The notes under the pieces: generated by a model
What the model was told of the DNA's origin: nothing
The model's database searches: none
What the model saw: only the letters and a program-made list of their open reading frames with translations
Part shown: positions 1 to 5,962 of the stretch, piece by piece
How positions within the stretch are numbered: the first letter of the stretch is position 1
Layout of the letters: each line of letters opens with the position of its first letter
Assembly: GCA_035630195.1 (NCBI GenBank)
Contig: DASQLD010000280.1
Coordinates: 1-11,907, forward strand
Origin: DASQDN01 sp035630195
Lineage (GTDB): Bacteria > Acidobacteriota > Terriglobia > Bryobacterales > Bryobacteraceae
DNA length: 11,907 nt
Reading direction: 5' to 3'
Position numbers and translations under genes: made by a program

Positions 1-271
1 TCAGATCTGCCCAGAAACTCCGTTGGGGTCCGCCATTTTCCGCGATTGCGGAGGTTGCGATACGCAAATTCCGGCGGCAATCGGCAAGCAAGGCAGATTC
101 GACCTCGACTTCAGCACCATCCAGACGACGTTGGACTTTGGTGATCGTAACCAGTTCGGAACGACAGGAACCACAACTTTCGATGTGTTGTTGCAGCAGT
201 TCCTCCTCATCGAAGGTGAGCTCGCCGTAGAGCATCAACGGTAGTTGCCTGGCAGCGGTATCGCAGTTCAT
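1..271 (-). CDS. Zinc-finger anti-sigma factor, C-terminus cut by window edge
   Basis: The 90 visible codons begin with ATG at 271-269 and stay open to the left edge, so the C-terminus, and any membrane segment there, is missing. The N-terminus reads as an anti-sigma zinc-finger domain (zf-HC2/ZAS): Cys3, then a LxxxYGEL stretch (residues 12-18), an acidic helix (DEEE, 21-24) and the zinc motif H29-x3-C33-x2-C36 followed by R-x-E-L. Proteins of this family bind an ECF sigma factor and keep it inactive until a signal releases it. The start codon overlaps the stop of the upstream ECF sigma gene as ATGA (268-271), which predicts translational coupling and near-equal dosage of the two partners. 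A short ORF in another frame (1-210) is a shadow. Family and partner assignment are strong; the signal sensed is not visible. Confidence 0.85.
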   Translation of the reverse strand, partial: MNCDTAARQLPLMLYGELTFDEEELLQQHIESCGSCRSELVTITKVQRRLDGAEVEVESALLADCRRNLRIATSAIAENGGPQRSFWADL

Positions 272-891
272 ACGAAATCTCCTAGAGCGGCGCGCATCTT
301 CTGCGTTGCTCGGAACAGACAATTTTTGGCGGCCTCCTCGGTGGTACCGAGGATTTCTCCGATGGCCTTTAAGCGCATTCCCTGGTAGTGGCGCAGCTCA
401 AAAACCATCCGCTCGCGGGTAGTGAGCGTCGACAGAACATCCCGTATACGGATGTTGAGTTGTTGACTCAAAAGGTTACGCTGTGGATTGCCTTCAGCGC
501 GTTCTTCCGCGACAATCTCCATCCGGTCCACTGGCCCGTCCGACGTATCGAGAACGGTGGACTCTTCCTTACGAACTTTTCGTTTCCTAAGATGGTCGAG
601 ACAGAGATTCGTCACTATCCGATAGAGCCAGGTGTGGAAGCTGCAATCGAACCGGAAGGTATGCAAGTTTCGGTAAACGCGCAGGAATGCTTCCTGATAG
701 ATGTCACTGGCATCTTCAGGCGATCGCAACAGATTCGTCGCCAGCCTTAAGACGTTCTGATCGTACGCCTGTACGAGACGCTCGAAGGCGTACTGGTCGC
801 CAGCCTGAGCGGCGCGAATTAGCGCAGCTTCATCGTAGTCGGCGAACGTCTTCGCTCCCAGGGCGGCAACTGCTTGTCCGTGTCCGCTCAA
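268..891 (-). CDS. RNA polymerase ECF-type sigma factor (SigE/RpoE-like)
   Basis: A 207-residue protein with the two-domain layout of ECF sigma factors. Sigma-70 region 2 spans about residues 28-104; visible features are AFERLV, the DASDIYQEAFLRVYRNL helix and FHTWLYRIVTNLCLDHLRKR, which includes the core-binding and -10 recognition helices. A charged linker (105-140) leads to region 4 (about 143-203), with the helix-turn-helix around LTTRERMVFELRHYQGMRLKAIGEILG. It directs RNA polymerase to a specific stress or envelope regulon. The reading frame begins with TTG at 891-889; no ATG or GTG is available just upstream, and a purine-rich GGGGAA lies a few bases before the TTG. The first 20 residues are not conserved-looking, so a start further in is possible. 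It is followed at once by its anti-sigma gene. I see no convincing ECF -35/-10 pair upstream, so autoregulation is unproven. Confidence 0.93.
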   Translation of the reverse strand: MSGHGQAVAALGAKTFADYDEAALIRAAQAGDQYAFERLVQAYDQNVLRLATNLLRSPEDASDIYQEAFLRVYRNLHTFRFDCSFHTWLYRIVTNLCLDHLRKRKVRKEESTVLDTSDGPVDRMEIVAEERAEGNPQRNLLSQQLNIRIRDVLSTLTTRERMVFELRHYQGMRLKAIGEILGTTEEAAKNCLFRATQKMRAALGDFV

Positions 892-995
892 AATTCCCCA
901 TTTCCCCGCTTGCGAATTGACAGACGTTTGGGACGGTAAAACGTGAGTCTAACGTAAAAAACCGGTGCTGGAGGATGAAAGTTAGGAAGGCAAGA

Positions 996-1029
996 CCGAT
1001 TACAAATCGGCCGCGGGATACAATCCCGC
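996..1029 (-). terminator. Two tandem perfect hairpins with ACA/TGT triloops after rpsA
   Basis: Two adjacent perfect inverted repeats lie 11 bases downstream of the rpsA stop. On the plus strand these are CCGATT-ACA-AATCGG (996-1010), then two bases, then GCGGGAT-ACA-ATCCCGC (1013-1029). Both stems are uninterrupted and share the same three-base loop. On the rpsA transcript they would form a 7-bp and a 6-bp hairpin with UGU loops. No T-run follows directly; the nearest is six T about 35 bases further on. They may therefore slow or protect the 3' end of the rpsA message, act with Rho, or be a copy of a dispersed hairpin repeat, rather than a textbook intrinsic terminator. The structure is seen directly; the role is inferred. 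Confidence 0.5.
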
Positions 1030-1040
1030 CCCACTTGGAG

Positions 1041-2780
1041 CTAACTCGCCAGTTCCAACTGGATTCGTTTTTGCTCGGTGTCGATGTTGGCGATACGGAA
1101 GTTCCGGATCTGTCCGGGTTTCACGGCGTTTTTGTCGGGAGCCGCATTACCGGTGGTTTCCGCGCTTCCTCCGCCGGTCTTCCACTTTGCCGCAAGCATG
1201 GCAGTGGCGTTGGAGACATCGACTTTTTCCACGCTCCCACGGCTGCTGCTCTTGGCTTCCGGCGCTTCGGCCACGGCGAGCTTGCATGTTCCGAAAACGC
1301 CGTCACCGAGCTCCACTTTGGCTCGTTCGCCTTTTACGTCGACGACGCGCCCCGTCACCGTCTCACCAATTTGGTGCTCGGCAATATAGTGGTCCGTGCT
1401 CGTCGGCTCGAGTTGTTTCATTCCCAGCCGGATGCGGTGCTTGCTGCGGTCGAACTCAAGCACTTGCGCCTTAACCGTGGCTCCGGTCTGCAGTACTTCC
1501 CTCGGATGCTCGAGGCGCTTCTCGCGTGTAATATCGCCGACGTGGATCATGCCTTCCACTCCGCCGCCGAGATCGACAAACGCGCCAAAATTGGTCATGT
1601 TCGTGATCGGACCTTCCGCGATACTGCCCACGGGATACTTCTTCTCGGCATCTTCCCACGGGTCGCCGAGCGCCTGCTTCAGACCTAAAGAGATCCGCTT
1701 TTCGCCCGGATTCACACCCAGCACTACGACCTCGACCGCATCGCCGACCGCGACAACATCGCTCGGTTTGCGGATCTTCTTCGACCAGGACATTTCAGAA
1801 ATATGTACTAGTCCGTCGACGCCCGGAGACAGATTCACAAACGCGCCGAAGTCAGTAAGACGAGCCACCGTGCCGCGAACGCGATCACCAACCTTGAACT
1901 TGTCCGTCGCCATCGCCCACGGATCGGGCTGCAACTGCTTGACGCCGAGAGAAATTTTCCGGTTCTCGGGACTAACTTTCAAGACTTTTACTTCGATCTG
2001 GTCACCGGGCTTGAGAAGATCGGACGGCTTATTCACGCGCGACCAGGACATGTCGGTAACATGCAACAGACCGTCGATGCCGCCGATGTCGACGAAGGCG
2101 CCAAAATCCATAAGCGTCTTCACCGTACCGAGAATTACCTGACCTTCACTAATGGATGCCAGCGCCGCTTCTTTGCGCTCTTTCTCTTCCTGCTCCAGCA
2201 CTACGCGGCGGTCAACGACGATATCGTCCTTATCTACATCCAATTTCGTGATCTTGCAGCGGATCTCTTGCCCGACGAGCTTCTCCATGTCGGGAATATC
2301 GCGAGCGCCGCTACGAGACGCCGGCATGAAAGCCCGCGCGCCGACGTCGACCCGTAAACCGCCCTTCACAACCTCCATGACGTGGCCGCCGATGATGCGC
2401 CCCTCCGCAAACGCTTCCTGTAGACCGCTCCAGTCTTTAGGACGCTCCGCCTTGACGACCGAGAGCGTGTAGTATTCGCCGCTGCGGCCAGTCAAACTGA
2501 CCGTGATCGTGTCTCCCGGTTTGACAAAAACGACGCCGTTTTCGTCGCGAAGGCGATCGACAGGTACCGCGCCTTCCGTCTTACGGCCGATATCTACAAT
2601 TACGTTGTCTTCCGCGATGGTGACAACAGTTCCTTGTAAAGTCTGACCAGGCGCGTCATGAGACGTGTGTTCACTCTGCTCTTGTTCGAACTGTGTGAGG
2701 ATATCGCCAAAAGACGCTTCTTCCTGGGACGCAGGCTGGTCCTCGAAGGCGTCATCGACATTTTTGGGCTGCTGCTTCAT
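1041..2780 (-). CDS. rpsA: 30S ribosomal protein S1
   Basis: A 579-residue protein with six S1 (OB-fold) RNA-binding domains at about residues 46-112, 127-197, 213-283, 298-369, 385-456 and 471-576. Domains 3 to 5 carry the typical FGAFVD/N core, GLLHV/GLVHI/GMIHV and, in 3 and 4, MSWS. S1 docks mRNA on the 30S subunit and is needed for translating many messages. Start choice: the open frame extends upstream to 3044, but that extension overlaps the divergent kinase gene and looks unlike S1. The ATG at 2780-2778 (MKQQPKNVDD) begins the acidic N-terminal tail and gives the usual family length. No Shine-Dalgarno sequence is visible before this ATG. Domain 6 is odd: between its first strands and its last strand lies an insert of about 50 residues (505-554), rich in Ala, Ser, Gly and Lys. 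Identity is very secure. Confidence 0.97.
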   Translation of the reverse strand: MKQQPKNVDDAFEDQPASQEEASFGDILTQFEQEQSEHTSHDAPGQTLQGTVVTIAEDNVIVDIGRKTEGAVPVDRLRDENGVVFVKPGDTITVSLTGRSGEYYTLSVVKAERPKDWSGLQEAFAEGRIIGGHVMEVVKGGLRVDVGARAFMPASRSGARDIPDMEKLVGQEIRCKITKLDVDKDDIVVDRRVVLEQEEKERKEAALASISEGQVILGTVKTLMDFGAFVDIGGIDGLLHVTDMSWSRVNKPSDLLKPGDQIEVKVLKVSPENRKISLGVKQLQPDPWAMATDKFKVGDRVRGTVARLTDFGAFVNLSPGVDGLVHISEMSWSKKIRKPSDVVAVGDAVEVVVLGVNPGEKRISLGLKQALGDPWEDAEKKYPVGSIAEGPITNMTNFGAFVDLGGGVEGMIHVGDITREKRLEHPREVLQTGATVKAQVLEFDRSKHRIRLGMKQLEPTSTDHYIAEHQIGETVTGRVVDVKGERAKVELGDGVFGTCKLAVAEAPEAKSSSRGSVEKVDVSNATAMLAAKWKTGGGSAETTGNAAPDKNAVKPGQIRNFRIANIDTEQKRIQLELAS

Positions 2781-2847
2781 GGGAGAATCGCGAGGGTTCG
2801 TACTTATTCTGGCACACCTCCCGCGGCGGGCGCCTATCCGCATTACC

Positions 2848-4146
2848 ATGGCAAAGGTGCCTTTCACATTCCGTCGCCGCTGGTTGCGGCCACAGGATTT
2901 CGTGTGGCTTCTCCTCGTCTCAGCGCTCGCGCTGGTCAGCACCCACCCTACTCCGCACGAAATTGCGCTGCTATTTGCCCTAGGACTCTTCCAGGTTGTC
3001 GAACCCAAGGTTAGCTGGTTCGTTACCGGGCCTGGCTCCATCACTTCTATTCTTATTAAAATTGCGCTCTGTTACCTTCTTATAGGCTGGACGGGGGGAA
3101 TCAGTAGCACATATTACGTTACGTTGTTGTTCCCCGTCGTGTCTGCTGCAACGACGTTGAACCTGATAGGCACGTCTCTTATTACCGCTCTGGCAATCCT
3201 GGCGTACCTATCATTTTTGCTGCTCCTCGACTGGTCCCGTTATGAGTTGACGGCGGAGGCGGTGGGTGAACTCGGGATTAGAATCATATTTCTTCCAGTA
3301 GTCGCGTTTTTGACCCATCAGCTAGCGGAAGCGAATCGCGTCGAGGCCCGCAAGTACCAACTGGCAGCCGAGCAACTCGAAGAGGCGAATCGAAATCTTC
3401 AGGAGGCCGAAGCTGCCGTTCGCCGGACGGAGCGACTTGCGGCGCTGGGGCAACTGACTGCGGGTCTCGCGCACGAACTGCGTAACCCTCTAGGCACGAT
3501 GCGAGCTTCCGCAGAGATGCTTCAGAAAAGCGTGGAAACCGACAACGCTATTGCAAACGAGTTGGCCGGATTCATCGCATCCGAGGTAGACAGGACGAAT
3601 TCGCTCATCACGCGCTTCCTCGAATTCGCGCGTCCTATGCAATTGCGCATCGAGAAGACCGACATCACACAGTTGCTGGATGCGTCAATTCGGGAATTAG
3701 AGCGCCATAATCCGCCGTTCCCGATCAAGGTGCATCGGAACTATGCCCCGGAGGTCCCGCCTGTGCCAATGGATAGGGAACTGATGGAACGCGTGTTTTA
3801 CAACCTTCTGCTGAACGCGGCTCAGGCCTCGCCGACAAATGCCGTGATTACTGCCAAGTCTCGCTTGATCGATAACTTCGCAGAGGTCAGCATCCTCGAT
3901 CGCGGGGCGGGAATCCATAAGGAACACCTCGAAAGTATTTTCAATCCATTTTTCACGACGAAGTCCAATGGCGTCGGACTGGGACTTGCGATCGTATCGA
4001 AAATCGTCGGCGAGCATGGCGGCAGTATCCGCGTCGAAAGCGAGCCTGGAGAAGGTAGCGTATTTCGAGTGTTCCTGCCCCTCGAATACACTGAACTTCA
4101 TGGATCTTACGCCAGTCATTCTCGAGGGCAAATCAGTACGTCTTGA
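2848..4146 (+). CDS. Membrane sensor histidine kinase (NtrB/ZraS-like), orphan
   Basis: A 432-residue two-component sensor kinase. The first 158 residues hold about six hydrophobic segments (near 18-32, 38-52, 64-82, 88-105, 106-127 and 143-157) with almost no periplasmic loop, suggesting sensing within or at the membrane. A coiled-coil linker follows (about 158-200). The HisKA domain carries the phospho-accepting His209 in HELRNP. The ATPase domain shows the N box (N319-LLLN323), G1 (D351-R-G-A-G), F box (FNPFF, 365-369) and G2 (G375-V-G-L-G-L). The conserved domain ends near residue 411; the last 21 residues are read through the start of the next gene. I chose ATG 2848 because upstream sequence in this frame lies in the 5' end of rpsA on the other strand and is not kinase-like. 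No response regulator is nearby, so the partner lies elsewhere. Signal unknown. Confidence 0.92.
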   Translation: MAKVPFTFRRRWLRPQDFVWLLLVSALALVSTHPTPHEIALLFALGLFQVVEPKVSWFVTGPGSITSILIKIALCYLLIGWTGGISSTYYVTLLFPVVSAATTLNLIGTSLITALAILAYLSFLLLLDWSRYELTAEAVGELGIRIIFLPVVAFLTHQLAEANRVEARKYQLAAEQLEEANRNLQEAEAAVRRTERLAALGQLTAGLAHELRNPLGTMRASAEMLQKSVETDNAIANELAGFIASEVDRTNSLITRFLEFARPMQLRIEKTDITQLLDASIRELERHNPPFPIKVHRNYAPEVPPVPMDRELMERVFYNLLLNAAQASPTNAVITAKSRLIDNFAEVSILDRGAGIHKEHLESIFNPFFTTKSNGVGLGLAIVSKIVGEHGGSIRVESEPGEGSVFRVFLPLEYTELHGSYASHSRGQISTS

Positions 4147-4687
4147 GCCGTTGACGATTGACCATCTCGATGCTCTTCTCGCTGCGGGCGCGGATCCGGA
4201 AATCTGGCGCTACATGCCGTCGGACTGTGCTCGTCGGGAAGGGATGCGGGAGTACGTTGAGACAGCGGTCGCGTGGCAGCGCGCAGGCACTGCGATACCA
4301 TTCGCGACCATAGATCGACAGTCCGGCGTCGCGATAGGCAGTACGCGCCTAGCCAACATCGTTCCGGAGCATAAGCGCGTAGAAATCGGCTGGACCTGGA
4401 TATCTCCGCCATTTCAACGAACGGCAATCAACACGGAAGCCAAATACATGATGTTGAAGTTTGCCTTCGAGAAACTAGGCTGCAATCGAATCGAGTTGAA
4501 GACAAGCGCCCAAAACATGCGATCTCGCAACGCCATTCTGCGCATTGGAGCGAAGGAAGAAGGGACGCTTCGGAGCCATATGGTCAATCCCGATGGAACG
4601 CTTCGCGACACCGTCTATTTCAGCATCATTGCGCCGGAGTGGGTAGAAGTAAAGAAACGTCTCGAAGAGATGATGGCTACGCGCTAA
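4100..4687 (+). CDS. GNAT N-acetyltransferase, RimJ/RimL type
   Basis: A 195-residue protein of the GNAT acetyltransferase superfamily, RimJ/RimL-like branch. It opens with LEGKSVRLEPLTIDH (8-22), typical of this branch. The acetyl-CoA binding core includes EIGWTW at 95-100, the P-x-x-Q-R-T-A-I-N-T-E-A-K segment at 103-115, and R-S-R-N-A-I-L-R-I-G-A-K-E-E-G at 141-155. These enzymes move an acetyl group from acetyl-CoA to an amine, either a protein N-terminus or a small molecule; the substrate here cannot be read from sequence. The ATG at 4100 fits family N-termini, and the gene therefore overlaps the kinase gene by 47 bases in another frame. No Shine-Dalgarno sequence precedes the start, consistent with translational coupling to the kinase. 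The long upstream extension of this frame lies inside the kinase and is rejected. Confidence 0.9.
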   Translation: MDLTPVILEGKSVRLEPLTIDHLDALLAAGADPEIWRYMPSDCARREGMREYVETAVAWQRAGTAIPFATIDRQSGVAIGSTRLANIVPEHKRVEIGWTWISPPFQRTAINTEAKYMMLKFAFEKLGCNRIELKTSAQNMRSRNAILRIGAKEEGTLRSHMVNPDGTLRDTVYFSIIAPEWVEVKKRLEEMMATR

Positions 4688-5125
4688 GAAAGGCCTCGGT
4701 TCGTGGCCTCGCGTGCTTTATAGGAATGAAGCAGGGTGGGATGGATTATTGCAGAGCCTGCTGAAAATAGCCCAAGGCTAAATTCGGGTTTGAAATCCGG
4801 CGCCTGCTTCCAGCAGCTTTTCGCTTTCATCGCAGTTTGCGTGAAATCTCCCGCTGCGAGGGTAGATGGGGCCATGCTCCTTCCGCAAAGAAGCCTCGGA
4901 GCCCACAGGACGGTTGCGGGAATCCGTTTCGCGTATAGAAACCCAGCCAGTTTGGCAGGCGCTTGCGCTTTCCCCATCCCGCGGAGCGACTACAGTAGCG
5001 ACTGTAGTTCGGCGCCATACGCGCTCAACTGCTTATCACCCATCATGAATCGGAATTAACACAGCACTGAGAGATCCATTACTAGGATGCCGGACAAATA
5101 CGGGGCAAGAGTACCGTTAAACGTG
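4688..5125. other. 438-base gap without a convincing gene
   Basis: Between the acetyltransferase stop and the terminator hairpin at 5126, several short open frames overlap on both strands: 4736-5059 and 4866-5048 on plus, 4684-4977 and 4827-5018 on minus. None has a recognisable domain or ribosome-binding site, and they contradict each other, so I do not call a gene. Visible structure: a folded-looking segment at 4728-4810 (separate entry) and a perfect 7-bp hairpin ACTACAG / CTGTAGT at 4989-5008 with loop TAGCGA, next to a GCGACT direct repeat at 4986 and 4998. The stretch could be decayed coding sequence, a dispersed intergenic repeat, or an unannotated RNA ending at the terminator. Confidence 0.6.
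4728..4810. repeat. 83-base segment closed by a perfect 8-bp inverted repeat with internal hairpins
   Basis: GAAGCAGG (4728-4735) is the exact reverse complement of CCTGCTTC (4803-4810). Inside this stem lie two further perfect hairpins: TAGCC-CAA-GGCTA (4768-4780), and a six-pair one with a single G-T pair, CGGGTT-TGA-AATCCG (4785-4799). The layout loosely recalls a tRNA cloverleaf, with an 8-bp outer stem and a hairpin near the T-arm position. However, there is no seven-base anticodon loop, no clean T-loop and no recognisable D-arm, so it is not called a tRNA. It could be a small structured RNA, a degenerate tRNA-like element or part of a dispersed repeat. The pairing is seen directly; function is unknown. 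Confidence 0.35.
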
Positions 5126-5149
5126 AAAAGGAGCCACTGGGCTCCTTTT
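5126..5149. terminator. Perfect bidirectional intrinsic terminator
   Basis: AAAAGGAGCC (5126-5135), a four-base loop ACTG, and GGCTCCTTTT (5140-5149) form an uninterrupted 10-bp stem. It starts with four A and ends with four T, so it can work in both directions. On the minus strand it lies 23 bases after the carD stop and is the natural end of that transcript. On the plus strand it would also stop anything transcribed through 4688-5125. The T-run is only four long, so efficiency may be moderate. Confidence 0.85.
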
Positions 5150-5172
5150 GCGGAGAGAATTTTGGGGCGTGA

Positions 5173-5682
5173 CTATAGCGCCAGAGGCAGGCTGAGGGAT
5201 GCTTTTGCGAGAGCTTTCTGAAGCAGATCCGCTGCTCCAATCTCCCCGACCGCACGGCAAATCGACACCTCGGTAACTAACATGTGCCGGGCCCGGTCGA
5301 GCATTTTCTTCTCTCTGAAAGATAAAGGCTTATCTGTCTGGATAATCAGAAGAGATTTGAATACTTCGGAGATTTCGAGCAGACTACCATTCCGCATCTT
5401 GTCCGAATTCACTTTGAATCGGACTTTCCAATCGGCGCTGTATTTACATTCGCCGGTGGCCAGAAAGTTCAGCACCCGCGTGATTTCCGCGGCTTTAGTG
5501 ATCTTCCGTAACCCCACGTCGCCGACGTGCGAGAACGGCACCATCACCGTCATGCTGTTGTAATTGAGTCTTAAGAGGTAAAAGCGCTCGTCTGAAGCGC
5601 CGAAGGAGCGAGTACTTATGTTCTCGATTGTCCCGACACCGTGATTGGGATAAACGACTTTCTCGCCTACATTAAAGGTCAT
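5173..5682 (-). CDS. carD: CarD/CdnL family RNA polymerase-binding transcription regulator
   Basis: A 169-residue protein of the usual length for CarD/CdnL proteins. The N-terminal Tudor-like RNA polymerase interaction domain (about 1-60) begins FNVGEKVVYPNHGVGTIENI, a hallmark of the family, and the rest is a helical DNA-contacting domain (about 63-160). Trp85 in ADWKVRFK matches the conserved tryptophan that CarD wedges at the upstream edge of the open promoter bubble; LSFREKKMLDRARHML (120-135) is also typical. CarD binds the polymerase beta subunit and stabilises open complexes, often at rRNA and growth genes. The ATG at 5682-5680 matches the conserved N-terminus and has an AGGGG sequence about seven bases upstream; a 30-residue extension of the frame is rejected because it runs into the promoter. 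It is monocistronic, with its own promoter and a strong terminator. Confidence 0.94.
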   Translation of the reverse strand: MTFNVGEKVVYPNHGVGTIENISTRSFGASDERFYLLRLNYNSMTVMVPFSHVGDVGLRKITKAAEITRVLNFLATGECKYSADWKVRFKVNSDKMRNGSLLEISEVFKSLLIIQTDKPLSFREKKMLDRARHMLVTEVSICRAVGEIGAADLLQKALAKASLSLPLAL

Positions 5683-5743
5683 GCGCGGACCCCTATACAC
5701 CAGGTTATGGTTGTTTGTTACAACAGTCTGAATCTGAAACTGA

Positions 5744-5772
5744 ATGGTACTGCTAACTAGTACTGATGTCAA
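5744..5772 (-). promoter_or_regulatory. Sigma-70 type promoter of carD with dyad over the -10
   Basis: Read on the minus strand: a perfect -35 TTGACA (5772-5767), a 17-base spacer and a -10 TACCAT (5749-5744, four of six consensus bases). Predicted transcription start is near 5737, giving a leader of about 55 bases before the carD ATG. An inverted repeat GTACT-(7)-AGTAC at 5747-5763 covers the spacer and most of the -10, and could be a repressor site. Promoter elements are seen directly; operator use is inference. Confidence 0.7.
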
Positions 5773-5841
5773 TACAATTGTTTGGCATCTTAGGTGTAGA
5801 GCCCTTTCTGAAGCCGCAAGAATTTGACCACCTTTCCCAGG

Positions 5842-5865
5842 TTTACACTGACCCCTAGTGCTAAA
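5842..5865. promoter_or_regulatory. Imperfect inverted repeat between carD promoter and isomerase gene
   Basis: TTTACACT (5842-5849), a seven-base loop GACCCCT, then AGTG-C-TAAA (5857-5865), form an eight-pair stem with one bulged C. It sits 97 bases downstream of the minus-strand isomerase stop and 69 bases upstream of the carD -35. It could be a binding site for a dimeric regulator of carD or a weak 3' hairpin of the lactate permease operon. No T-run follows in either direction. Confidence 0.3.
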
Positions 5866-5962
5866 TTGTTGGACCCGCTGATTCGAGCGAAAGACGCGGG
5901 CGAAATAAAAAAGACCTGGTTGGAGTTAAAGGCGCTTTCCGAGGGGGATTCGGTTACAAGGC

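Noticed and set aside
975..2357. Long plus-strand open frames (975-1688, 1396-2142, 2061-2357)
   Set aside because: They are antisense shadows of rpsA, whose codon structure and six S1 domains are unambiguous.
2665..2847. 61-residue frame extension upstream of the kinase
   Set aside because: It lies over the 5' end of rpsA on the other strand and contains no kinase-like sequence; the hydrophobic sensor region begins after ATG 2848.
2781..3044. 89-residue frame extension upstream of rpsA
   Set aside because: It reads through the start of the divergent kinase gene, has no S1-like features, and the acidic N-terminal tail of S1 begins at ATG 2780.
4691..4709. AGGCC-(9)-GGCCT hairpin just after the acetyltransferase stop
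   Set aside because: Only five pairs, nine-base loop and no T-run, so it is too weak to call a terminator.
4728..4812. tRNA (including selenocysteine tRNA because of the 8-bp outer stem)
   Set aside because: No seven-base anticodon loop, no UCA anticodon, no standard D-arm or T-loop, and three unpaired bases between the T-arm-like hairpin and the outer stem.
5824..5849. Plus-strand promoter TTGACC ... TACACT
   Set aside because: The spacer is only 14 bases and no plus-strand gene follows.
5883..5925. Intrinsic terminator for the permease-isomerase operon near the T-run on the minus strand
   Set aside because: A run of T is present but no stable GC stem precedes it.
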